From Plectrocnemia conspersa (Eukaryota; Arthropoda; Insecta; Trichoptera; Polycentropodidae): a stretch of DNA of 64,000 bases. The position numbers and the translations under genes are program-made. Where the stretch lies: assembly GCA_009617715.1 (NCBI GenBank), contig VTFK01000152.1:2480001-2544000 (forward strand). Reading direction: 5' to 3'. Shown here one piece after another: positions 23,341 to 33,876 of this stretch. The notes beneath the pieces are model-generated. The model was not told where the DNA came from. It searched no databases and saw only the letters and a program-made list of their open reading frames with translations. The number at the start of each line of letters is the position of its first letter. Within the stretch, counting starts at the first letter, position 1.

Positions 23341-25197
23341 CCGTCTTTTTCCGAAAATAAGACATCCTCCGAAAATAAGCCCTAGCGTGATTTTCAGGAG
23401 TTCTTGGAATATAAGCCCTCCCCCGAAAATAAGCCCTAGTTAAAATAATGTGAAAAAAAAAATTCGTTAAAAAATGCTGTTGATTTATTAAGTATGTTTA
23501 GCTGCCCTAATACCTACTCGTATTTCAGAGAAATGTTTGAAACAAAATATTCCGAGAAATTCATTGTTTACCTCTACAGTTCATTTCAAGCAATGCACCA
23601 GCACATGTCAAAATTAATTCTAGGAATTTATCTTAAAAATACAACTAAGGCAGCAGTATGCATTGTGGGACAGTGCAGGTATAACACTTGTTCATTTCAG
23701 TCTTGTAAGTCTGATTATTTCCTCATACGTAATTTTATTTTTTATAAAGTGAATAATTTTTATCCTCAGTTAAAATGAGTACAAAACGAAAGAGCTATTC
23801 CGTCGAGTACAAAAAGGGAATCGTGGAAGACTCCAGGGGTGTAAATCTTGTAACCTTCTGTAAAGAGAAGATGCTGGATCTCCGTATGGTTCGCAAATGG
23901 CGTGCAGACTACGATAACCTGTGTCAACTGGTGGGCCAAGGAAATGAGCCAAAAAAAAACGCAGAGTTGGATCAGGTCGGCAGCCGTTATTTTCTGAGTT
24001 GGAAGAATGCATCTGGGAATGGATTGCCGACAGGAGAGCAATGGCTTTGGTTGTGCGTAGGGCTGATATTCAAAAGTTTGTTCTTGAAACAGCAATTGAA
24101 TTTAATATATCCACAGAAGAATTTAAAGCATCGTCACACTGGATGGACAACTTCCTTCAACGACATGAACTGTCTCTAAGGAGATCAACAACAATGTTTA
24201 AGCTGGAAGACAATGAAGTTGTTAAACGCACTTGCGTTTAAGCTTTTGTTGATGGTATCGATTTTTTTCGAAATACCAACTTCAACATGCTTGCTATGGA
24301 TGAGACCGCGGTATTCCTAGGCCAATGAGTTCAAACGACGGTTCACCACAAGGCTTCCTCGTCAATTTACGTTCCTTCTACCGGTTACGATAGTGCACGT
24401 GTTACCTGTATTTTGGTGATTTGTCTAGATTATCGCCATTTTAATCACTAAAGGTAAAAAAGACCAGATTAAACGCATTTCAGGAATTTATGTCATTCGA
24501 AAAAAAAAAGCCTGGTAAGCAGATAAGAAAGTGGGTTGATTTTATGCTGCCACCACTGTTGAGGGGTCAAAATAGAGGTTTACTAGTTTGGGATTCAGCC
24601 AGTACTCACCGCGCTAAAGACATGAAAAACTTTCTTGCTGAGAGGAAGATTGATCAAATAATGATTCCGGCAGGAATGACTGCTTACCTCCAGACACTTG
24701 ACATTGCAATAAACAAGCCAATCAAGGATCATTTGCGGATGGAAATTAATGAATATATTGAAAACAGAATGGTGAGAAATCATCGAGGTAATTTTGTAAA
24801 ACCAGGCTTACAAGAAGTTGTAAAAAAAATTCATGGGACAGAATTGTTTGTGTTTCCAATGCACTACGAACAGGCTACTTTAGACAAGAAGTATTCATTT
24901 AACGATAGCTATATTGCAAGACATGAGAGATTCGGACCAATGATTCAACAGGAAATGAATTTGGAAGAAAATCAGAACAGAATTCAGAATTTGATCATTT
25001 ATGACGATGTTCCAGAAGAAGATGACATGACTGTAATTGAATAAATTTAAATTTCTGTATTCTGTGTAAAATAAATAAATATTAAATAAAAATATATAAA
25101 TATACTTTTATTTTAGCCCTCCCCGAAAATAAGCCCTAGCGCGTATTTTGGACCAAAAAAGAAAGTAAGACAGTGTCTTATTTTCGGAAAAAGACGG
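23341..25197 (+). mobile_element. Full-length pogo-type DNA transposon (1857 bp)
   Basis: Perfect 24-bp inverted ends beginning CCGTCTTTTTCCGAAAATAA lie at 23341 and, inverted, at 25174-25197. They are flanked by the target dinucleotide TA on both sides (23339-23340 and 25198-25199), as expected for the Tc1/mariner-pogo superfamily. Subterminal CCGAAAATAAGCCCTAG blocks are repeated near both ends. The internal gene is broken. Confidence 0.92.
23775..25044 (+). pseudogene. Broken pogo/Tigger-type transposase
   Basis: The product would be a DNA-binding plus DDE/DDD transposase. The N-terminal part (23775 on) reads KRKSYSVEYKKGIVEDSRG, a psq/CENP-B-like helix-turn-helix. After a run of nine A at 23951-23959 the frame shifts. 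The CENP-B-type HTH then continues (ECIWEWIADRR, WMDNFLQRHEL) in another frame to a stop at 24239-24241. The first catalytic Asp is in LAMDETAVF (codon 24299), followed by a stop at 24326. Further shifts separate this from the C-terminal frame 24490-25044, which holds the second Asp in LVWDSASTH (24592) and the third in LQTLDIAINKP (24700), with an acidic tail. With at least two frameshifts and two internal stops, it is inactive. Confidence 0.9.
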
Positions 25198-25199
25198 TA

Positions 25200-25734
25200 C
25201 CTGTGGCGTATTGTACCATATTATAAATGCTTATCTCTAATACATTTCAGGTAGTGCGCAATAAAAATCAATGTTTTTAAAACCAGCGATGGCAATTAAT
25301 TGTAAAGGGCTATTACTGCCGATAAAAATGACTATTTTTAAGTAAAATAGTACTTTTCTTATCTGAACTATCATATAATTATTATTTTTCTAAATTATTT
25401 TTATAAACCTTTTCTATAAGAGAAGCTAAGCTCGAATTAAAAAACCAACAATAAATTTATTCATAAAATAAATGATTGTACCGAATGATAAATCCTTATT
25501 ATTAAAAAGGGAAAGGTTACTAATTCGTTAATATATGTTAAGGTAATCGAAATGGGTGGTAAAACCACAGTAATAAAAAAGGCACCCAATTAACAATTTT
25601 GTCACTCTAGTTTCAAATTTGTTAGATCAACTTATTTATTCAATTAAAGACGAATAAAAAAAATCTAAAAGCAGTTATTAAGTGGAATTTAAATCGGAAG
25701 AAGCTATGAATTGATACATTGCACAATATATACA
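25200..25734. other. AT-rich intron, nothing recognised
   Basis: Unique AT-rich sequence between the pogo element and the first SINE. Confidence 0.4.
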
Positions 25735-25850
25735 TCGGAATAGCGTAGTCCGTAAGGTATAGACTAGTAACCCAGAGGTCGCAGGTTCGAGCCACGGCAT
25801 TACATTCGATTTTTTATTTATATAATATATAAAAATGAGCACTTATTAAA
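25735..25850 (+). mobile_element. tRNA-derived SINE, copy 1
   Basis: TAGCGTAGTCCG at 25741-25752 matches the pol III A box and GGTTCGAGCC at 25784-25793 matches the B box. A tRNA-like anticodon arm lies between them. After the tRNA-like head comes CGATTTTTTATTTATATAA, which is shared with the two other copies at 30540 and 35771. It is not a functional tRNA: the acceptor stem does not close. Confidence 0.75.
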
Positions 25851-27158
25851 AACCAGAAATTGACATCTATTGATTATAAATTATATTAAACATATAAATT
25901 TACAATTAATTATATAAATGTCGTTTATTACAAACAATTAATACAAATTTACCTACTGACGCGCATTGGGCTTACGCCTGTCTTGTTACAATCAAAAATT
26001 AAGAAAAGCTCGTTTAAAGCCGTTGACAGTATCATTAGAATCCAATCGTAATTGCGACTAAAAATCAATGAGGAAATAAAATAGTACATTTATGTCTGAC
26101 GTTTACTTTCTTGAACAAATTTTGGAATAACATTTGTGTCTAAGAAAAATTTGAAATGGGACAAAAAAAATTGGCATACGTATGTATAATTCCATGAAGC
26201 TCGGGCCTGACGCCGGGGCTTTGCCCTTAGCTTTATGGACCTGCACAAAACCACCGTTTATTGTGGCATATACGTCATATGTATTCACTTGTTATATATT
26301 TTCGCTATTAAATATTTAAAAAAATATGTGAAAAATATATTTGAAAAATATTTATATTTAATAAAATTTAATACTATTTCGCCCATACATTGTTTATAGT
26401 CTTTGATAATGCATTCGATTATCTGATTGTCGCGTATTTAGCGTAACGAATACACTTGTTCGGCAAGTGGTAAAACTTAATAAATTATATATATATTTGC
26501 AACAAGTGTTATCTCACGTTGGAGTGGTCTTCACATTTTTATAGGAGAAGAATAAGAGAAATTAGAATGCCTACATGGGTCTAATCAGTTATTAAGTGAT
26601 GAGCGTGAAGGAGATCTTGTGTTGCGTGTTGAGTTTGACTTGAATATTTTAATGTAATATTAATACGAAAAAAGACTAACATTTAGTCAACTCTTAGTTC
26701 GTAAAAAATAGCAAATGCACTAGGCAACAATAGAAGAGAATAGGAAGTGTTTATCTGTGGAATACGGTCATTTGTAGGTGATTGTACAAATTCTTATCCG
26801 GGCGTGACACAGGCCGACGTATTAAACCCGGCCCCGGGCGCCGCGTTTCGTCAGGGCGGTGCGCATTATCTTCGTGATTATCCCGCCATGGCCGCCTCGG
26901 CAATTCATCACCCGCTATCTGGGCGCCTTCATCTTTTCTCTTTTCTTCGTGATACAACTAACCGCGTGTCTACCGTAAAAACCCTTCCGTCCACCATTAC
27001 TATTTTAATAACGGAAAAGTGAAACGACAGTTTGAATGCCATTTCCAAGGGCTTTGCTTATCTTTGCAGTGACTTTTGTATTTGACATCGATGGAGGGAG
27101 ACAATAAATAGCGTAAATATGATAATCGGTAATATAAAATAAAATTAAAATCACTTAC
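25851..27158. other. Intron with GC-rich islands at 26180-26290 and 26740-27110
   Basis: The second island is strongly GC-rich around 26800-26950 (CGGCCCCGGGCGCCGCG). The open frame at 26747-27022 has no recognisable domain. The island lies directly downstream, in minus-strand terms, of the ratchet site at 27214. Confidence 0.35.
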
Positions 27159-27248
27159 CGCTCTGGAAATAGACTTACAGGCAGTAAAAATATGTGTAAT
27201 TTTGACATCATTACCTGAAACAAAAAATAAATAAATGGTTAATATAAT
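27159..27248 (-). promoter_or_regulatory. Candidate recursive (ratchet) splice site 1 with RS exon
   Basis: Minus strand: TATTAAC (branch-like), a T-rich tract, TTTGTTTCAG, then directly GTAATGATG, with the junction between 27215 and 27214. An acceptor abutting a donor regenerates a 5' splice site after the first splicing step. Downstream donors follow at 27178 (CCT, then GTAAGTC) and at 27158 (GCG, then GTAAGTG), which would define RS exons of 36 or 56 nt. The frame starting at the junction stays open through both. The regenerated donor GTAATG is weaker than consensus. Confidence 0.5.
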
Positions 27249-27251
27249 ACA

Positions 27252-27296
<45 letters not shown>
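27252..27296. repeat. (AT)n microsatellite
   Basis: About 22 AT dinucleotides, lying just upstream, in minus-strand terms, of ratchet site 1. Confidence 0.95.
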
Positions 27297-27298
<2 letters not shown>

Positions 27299-27299
<1 letters not shown>

Positions 27300-27482
27300 T
27301 TTGAAATCTTGGGATTCATCGCGGTTTTTACTTACTTGTATTCTATATTTCGATCGTGATTTTCCGGCCATGATCACGACTTATTCATGGCCGTTATAAA
27401 TCGTGATCATGGCCGAAAAATCACGGCCGAAATATAGAATACAAGTAAGCAAAAATCGTGATGAATCCCGAGATTTCAAAAA
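27299..27482. repeat. Foldback element with arms of about 80 bp
   Basis: The left arm 27299-27379 (containing GGGATTCATCGCGG and TATTCTATATTTCG) is nearly the reverse complement of 27401-27482 (containing CGAAATATAGAATA and GATGAATCCCG). The loop is about 20 nt. GATC-rich blocks occur at the centre. No terminal duplication is clear. Confidence 0.85.
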
Positions 27483-27568
27483 TAATTATACTCGCGAAAA
27501 TGTTGGAAAATGGAGTTTTGATGTAATACTATTTAAATTTCGGGATTCATCGCGATATTTCGACAGTG

Positions 27569-27624
27569 ATACTCCTGTCATGGTCACAAAGTTGCGGAAA
27601 TTTTGTGACTATGACAGAAGTATT
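27569..27624. repeat. Second, smaller foldback next to the first
   Basis: ATACTCCTGTCATGGTCACAAA (split here: ATACTCCTG, TCATGGTCAC) at 27569-27590 pairs imperfectly with 27602-27624. It is preceded at 27542 by another copy of the GGGATTCATCGCG block of the larger foldback, so the two are related. Confidence 0.7.
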
Positions 27625-27639
27625 ATTTTTTTTTGTGTA

Positions 27640-28270
27640 TTGTAATGCCACTATGTATTGTTTTTTTAAGCATATTGACGCATTGGGGTAACCTGTGAGC
27701 TCACAATGGTCTTTATTTAAATTAAACATTTAAATAAATTTCATAGTAAGTTTTGAAACTCAAGCTAGATCAAAAACATTTATGTTAAGACTCCGATGCT
27801 TTGATTTATCAAATAGTCCCGCGGGAAACTTGGCTCAGGAGAGTGAGGGCAGTTTCGAAGAGCACACTCCAGCCATCTGCGAACACATTACTCATGTAAC
27901 ATCCGACCGCGATTAATTATGCCGCAACGTGTATATCAGAGATGGAAAAACTTTTGCGCTGTGAATAATTCTCCCGGTTCTGAAGTGGGTCGCCAATGGG
28001 TGAGCGAAAAACACGCGAAAGCCCTTCGAGGGCTCAAAACTTTTCATTATTACCTGGCTATAATGCCCTTGCCGAAATTGCTACCTCATTGAAACTTAAC
28101 AGGTGTCATCTTCTTCGTTTCCATATTTCATCGTGTCGAACTTAGAGTTCAAAATGACGATGTTAATGTAGTAATGAAATTGTAATCAAGTGACTTTGAG
28201 TACAAAAGTTTTCCATCATATCATAGTGCGTTTCCAAAACCCGCGAATCATAAATTTTGGGTATTCAATA
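27640..28270. other. Intron with a GC-richer island at 27815-28130
   Basis: The island has no repeat or open frame. It contains homeodomain-like TTAATTA and E-box CAGGTG words. It is a candidate conserved non-coding element, by composition only. Confidence 0.35.
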
Positions 28271-29051
28271 ATACCGGGCATTATTCCTAAAAATGGAGCC
28301 GTGCGGCGGGGATTATTTGCGAAAATTAGGATATAAACTTATATTTTTTAAAACATCATAACTCTTTAATTAGTCAACGTTTCAACGTCAAATTTTAAAA
28401 ACAAATTTATGATGATCGTTTTTTGTATTCGCAATGATAAAATCAGTAAACCTCAAACTGTGGATCGCGTATCAATAAAATAAAATATAATTTTTTGTTT
28501 AGAATAACCAAATAAATATATATATATATTTGAATAAAACAATAAATATGATAATAAAATTATGGTAAAATACTGTTGTTTATAATAAAAACCAAAAATA
28601 TCTAATTTTGTGACCTATACGAGCAATTCCAAATTTTTAACACTTGACGGTCAAGTTACGCGGCGATATTTGCACGACACCCAACCGTCCAATTTCGAAC
28701 AAACGTAATAAATGCAATATTTTATTACTTATGTATTATTATTTTATATTTCTGTTATAATTTATGTATTATTATTTTATATTATATATTTAGTATAATA
28801 AAAAAATATCAGTGATTCTAAACATTTAATTGCGTTAATATTATATATTTACCACTTTTAGTATTTTTAACAGACGGTACGCAATGTGTTAAAATAATGA
28901 AAAACGCACACTTATTGTATACTTCGCATCCAATAAAGATGCACACTCGAACCACCAATGTGCTTGGATAGTTATACAAATTAATTAAAGTCCTAATTTT
29001 CGCAAATAATCCCCGCCGCATGGCTCCATTTTTAGGAATACTGCCCGGTAT
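28271..29051. mobile_element. Inverted-repeat element A (781 bp, TIR about 60 bp)
   Basis: ATACCGGGCATTATTCC and about 45 bp more at 28271-28331 recur inverted at 28991-29051 with two mismatches. ATTCAAT occurs outside both ends and may be a target duplication. Interleaves with the element at 28641-29757. Confidence 0.75.
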
Positions 29052-29757
29052 TCAATGTGTTGGTAATTGAAAACATGTTGAGAGCAGCTTATTTAATTTG
29101 AACAGATCGGGATCATTTCAGGTTTAAATATTATAATATTATAAAACATCACATTAGGGATTGATGAATCTGCGTTTAAATGCCCAAGATAAATCAACTA
29201 CCGATTTATTAAAAACTTAAAATGTACCTACATACATATATAACAGAAAATAATAATAAATAAAAAAACATTATATTTTATATTATAAAATTTTGAATTT
29301 GATTTACTGTAATTTATTTCATAGAAAATAGTAGCAATAAATGAAGGAGTACGGAATAAATAAACTTAACAAAAATATATTGTAAACCTAACAAAATATA
29401 ATAATGCAAAAAAATTGTAAAATAAATTAACGCAATTAAACGTTGAGAATCACTGATTATTTTGTTATAATGCTTCAGGTTAGTAATATGTACTTATATA
29501 TTAGGTCTAGCTCAACATTTCGTTTATTTTAAAGCGGTTACTTTTAAATATTTTGGGTTTTTTGTAATTTTGTAGATAAGAATTTTTAGAAACATCTCTA
29601 AAAAAATGACTATCTTTACCAGAATCAAACCGATAAGGTGGGGTTTTTCGGTGTTGTTTTTTAAAACAGCGTGCGTTTAGCCTAACGCGTTACATTTGTT
29701 CGAAATTGGACGGTTGGGTGTCTTGCGAATATCGCCGCGTAAATCGACCGTTAAGTG
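28641..29757. mobile_element. Inverted-repeat element B (1117 bp, TTAA-flanked)
   Basis: TTAA at 28637-28640 and 29758-29761 bracket inverted ends beginning CACTTGACGGTC (left) and CACTTAACGGTC (right). The ends match for about 70 bp with several mismatches. A further internal inverted pair lies at 28811-28834 and 29431-29455. The TTAA target suggests a piggyBac-type origin. No coding sequence remains. Confidence 0.7.
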
Positions 29758-29761
29758 TTAA

Positions 29762-30539
29762 ATTTTAATGAAATACATTTATATATTATTGATACATGAT
29801 TCGCAATTTGGTGTTGACTGATTTCACTATTTTTAATAAATAATATGTGAGATAATTCCATAGAAAAAAAATGTATATATATATGTACACATACATCTCG
29901 AAACGAATTTTTTTTACTTGAGTTTTGAGCCTCTGGAATTTAGGATTTCTACTTTTTTGAACTATTTTTAGTTCATATGATATTAGTAACATCTGTAGGT
30001 AAATCCCTAAATAAATACGTTACAGTGAATACGCAGTTTACGTGTTTTTTTTTCGTATGTAGTTAAAATGACGAAACGCACAAATTTGTGCACACGGTAC
30101 GCAATGTGTTAAGACTTATTCTTCTGTATTAGATATAAAACGTCAGCGTTTCTTTTAATCCGCGAAACATCTGTTAAATACACCATTTACCAGTTTTAGT
30201 TTATGTTTATGGATATATTATAATAATTATCATTGTCTACATATTCGCAAAAAATTTTGTCTAAAGATCTGATTTTACAAAAAAATATCACATCACAAAG
30301 AAATAATTTTTTGTTCAAGATTGAATCGTCAAAATAAAATAGCTTTGCAACTGATTAAATATCCACGTTATTCCAAGACTATTTCCTAAATCTTTTGAAT
30401 TTCGGACATACATATATTTTTAAGTATTAAAGCTAATGCCCGTTAGACTTTTTTTCGTAAATAAATTCTTTGTGTAGGTATATAAATTATTTTACTGATA
30501 TTAAAATTTAGATTAAATAGCAAAAAACAGCTTATAGCG
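29762..30539. other. AT-rich intron with one TTAA-type end at 30091-30112
   Basis: CACACGGTACGCAATGTG followed by TTAA (30109-30112) matches GACGGTACGCAATGTG plus TTAA at 28889-28892 in the same orientation. These are probably ends of related piggyBac-like elements. No gene. Confidence 0.4.
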
Positions 30540-30662
30540 TTTTTTTTTTAATAATAGCGCATTTTTTATAAATAAAAATTCGAGTGCTGCTGCTGGAGCT
30601 CGAGCCTGCAACCTCAGAGTTACTAGTCTGAGACGTTACGGACAACGCTATTCCGTCCTTAT
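30540..30662 (-). mobile_element. tRNA-derived SINE, copy 2
   Basis: Minus strand: GGACGGAATAGCGTTGTCCG (A-box region) and GGTTGCAGGCTCGAGC (degenerate B box), with a TCAGA/TCTGA stem between them. It is followed by CGAATTTTTATTTATAAAAAA as in copy 1 (shown split: CGAATTTTTATT, TATAAAAAA). Confidence 0.75.
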
Positions 30663-32898
30663 GCTTTAACTCACTCGACTTGTGCATTATTTATTGATAC
30701 CCCTTAACAAAATATTGTAAAATATATTGTTTAATGTCAAATCTGATTTTACACTAATTCGGCACTCTAAATCTGTAACTGATTATTTCGTAATAAAAAT
30801 ATGAAACGTAATTAAAAAATAAACGATACATCTGAAACGCATACATTTCCTAGACCTAAGATACCATATAGGTATGTATCCAGTATCCACTGATTGTTAT
30901 GCATATATCTTCAGAAAACGGTACTATTTTTAAAAAGTCTTAGCTTCTCCCGCCGAAGCGTCTCAAGTTATTTACATTCTTGAAACACAGACACCCAGTT
31001 TCCGTTTCCACCAAATGCATCGACAAACAGGAGCAACGCTACGGTGACCCACATTCCAAGCAGTTGCAACATCACCACCCCCTTTGGACCCCTTCTTAAA
31101 ACACCCCTATCGGAGAACTTTGCTAATAAAAGGGCACTCCGACTATATATTAAGCGGTCCGGTCGGCGGAACTAGCAAATTCACTGCGAATTTTTCCCTG
31201 CGCATTCTAGAAACGCTCCATTATTCAGATTTACGTGGTTGAATTTAAAACCTTTCTCCGGAGGAAAAGACGTATGGTGGCGCGACAAAGCACAAGTAAT
31301 TTTCTCGGCAGGTGCACTTTTTCGCAGCAATTTTTCTCTCTGTATGCACTTGTTGCGATTCTCTACATTATCGCTTGCGCGAATGAAATTTTTAATTTAA
31401 TCCTAACGGCGCCTATATAAATTAAATGCCCGCCGCGGATATGAAAATCTAATGGAAACAAATTTTAAAATTACTAAGAAGAGTTGCTTCATAAAAGTGT
31501 TGTTTTATAGTTGTTTGATTTACGACTTACAGCGTTTCGACTTTTATGAATATTGCATTATATTCTTTATCTCCCTTATGGGATGAACTCTTTACTTTTA
31601 GTTTGCTAGCAAGTTTTTATACATTAAAACTTATATGTGCCTTTACAGATCTTTATTTAAATAAAAGCAAAAACATATATTCTATTGTCACATATTTCCT
31701 TCGCAATTAATTAATGAATAAGTGATTGTATTAAAAAAATTAACATTCAGATAATTTTTACATATTTTAAAGCTGACTTAGTGGTGGTTTTGAATCGTAT
31801 TTCTCTACTATCGTCACGATACCAAACAACTAACTTTAGAAAGCAAACTAATTAAAACTTAAGGACGCTTCACTTTGTCCTACAGTCCTCGGTCTTAAAA
31901 TATCGACTACCAGGAATTACTCTCCATCCTTATAAATTAATTACAGGAGCGCAAATACATTATTGTATATGTATATATATATACTGTACTGCGTACATTC
32001 GGTAAATGCAGTTCCACCAGACTGCGATTAACTTGGCGCAGACTTGTTTGAATGAAGTTACTCCCGTGAGTGGATTTGTCTGAACTCCTGAAGCTGGCGG
32101 CTGTGATTGCGTTAACTCTAGTTTATTTGTTTCCACTTCCGGTCTCGTCGTTATTTTTGTAAGCCAAGTTAAAATATTCGGCGTCTTCTACACACTATTA
32201 AATACAAGATAATCAAACTATATTCCAACGGAATTTAAAATTTATAAAATCACAAGACCTCAACTCAAACCAGCAAAACATAGATTCGATATATTGAAAA
32301 ACTTAATTGGTGATTGAAATATTATAAAACAGATAGATATGTTGTTTTCTATCATTAGGCAAAAAACTTTAGTTAACGTATTAACTATAATTAAAACTAA
32401 AAATGTAAATATTGCAAATATTTACTGCATTAGTATAACATGTATGTAAGGCTTTTTTATTATCATGAAACTACATGTATGTATTTTGGGAAAGATAAGT
32501 AGCTTTAATTGAGCTCACTTCGAAAAAAAATGTGTTCACAGAGAATCTGTTGCACACAAAGCAGTGTTAAAAATTATTTCTGAAATCTAATACAGAAAGA
32601 TTAAAAACATTTTTTTAATCTTTCTGTAAAAAAAATCTTAAAAGTGAAATTTATCTGCAAGAACTGAATGGAATTGAAATGGGTAGTATTATTCATTTAA
32701 CAAACGCATACATTAATATTGTGAATCATATAAGTGATGAAATGAGAGAAAATGTATTTAAAGAAATTATTTGATCGAAATATTTAATTTCATGGATAAT
32801 TGATAAATCAACTACCACTGGCAAAAAACACCCTCATTGTGTATGTTCGATACTGTATCTAAATTATAGGAATGAACTCACCGATTAAATTATTTTTA
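30663..32898. other. Intron with a prominent GC-richer island at 30940-31440
   Basis: The island carries CpGs, a TATA-like TATATATTAAG near 31145 and a 61-codon open frame at 31235-31420 ending in a hydrophobic stretch. No domain is recognised and no gene is called. A smaller patch lies at 32030-32190. Confidence 0.35.
32591..32628. repeat. Perfect 17-bp hairpin
   Basis: TACAGAAAGATTAAAAA, loop CATT, then the exact reverse complement. Confidence 0.85.
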
Positions 32899-33876
32899 TG
32901 TTTGCACTGCACTCTCTGGAAGTTGTCTCGGAAGTCGGCCGAGGTCGCCGACTTCCGAGTAGCGGCCACACTGCCACAAATTTCATATGCCATCCGGACG
33001 GCGGCCGTAAATGACGTCCATACGTACAGCTGGCATATTTGCGCGCGATCAAAAAATGTGCCAAGTAATCGCAATTATTAAATTGTCATATTATTAAAAT
33101 TACGCTACTGATAATTATAAAAGTTTGTGTGGTAACACACCAATACAATATCAGTGAAAACTTTTCGGTCATAAGTGTTCAATTAACACAAAATCTTTGT
33201 CGGCTTTTGCAAAATGCCATAAGGCATAAAAATGCTACTTCAGAATACGAACACCACATCTGTGACTATCCTAAAATTTATCACAATCGATTCTAAATCA
33301 CAATTCGTTATTGCGTAACATTTATATAAACCGATCTAGGAAAATACATAAGGATATTCGAAACGATTTTTTTTAACAAAATGAAGTACCACTAATTATT
33401 TTTTAATTATTTAATTTTGTATGAAAAAATATATAATAACGATATCTGTTAGAAGAATATATTAACAAACATATAATTAATCCCTTTTGGTGCCCTAAAA
33501 TATTCAAAGATGTCAGTAAAAGTATGTTGAAGTCCCCGATAAGCATGTGGTATTATAACTTGACCACGTGACCACGATGCAGCGCTCGACATGCGTGTTA
33601 ACCATAGGACGCCTACGCGCATACTGAAATTGAACAGAGTTACTCCTTCTATCTTAGTTTGCAAAACACCATATCATTATCTCTCTCACTCTCGTCACTT
33701 AACACGTGAGAGAGCGAAAGGAGAAGTATCTCACCGCTCGCGCTCGAAAGAGCAGCTCCAACTTCGGTCCGTTTGCCGACAATGTTCGGAAGCGCTCGAA
33801 GCTGGCTAAGTCGACTGAATTACCCCCACTTTACCTCCCGTTCCCGGTAGCCTCGGACAACTTCCGAGAGATTTTA
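32899..33876 (+). mobile_element. TIR DNA transposon, family 1 copy 2 (3' end lost)
   Basis: The left terminus TGTTTGCACTGCACTCTCTG follows TA at 32897-32898. A 13-bp inverted pair CTCGGAAGTCGGC lies just inside. It is collinear with copy 1 to about 33876, after which homology stops before the right terminus. Confidence 0.75.

Noticed and set aside
25735..25805. Genuine tRNA gene
   Set aside because: A and B boxes are present but the acceptor stem does not pair and two diverged copies share the non-tRNA tail, so it is a SINE.
27252..27296. AT run as a functional signal
   Set aside because: Plain dinucleotide microsatellite; the same kind occurs at 56407-56516.
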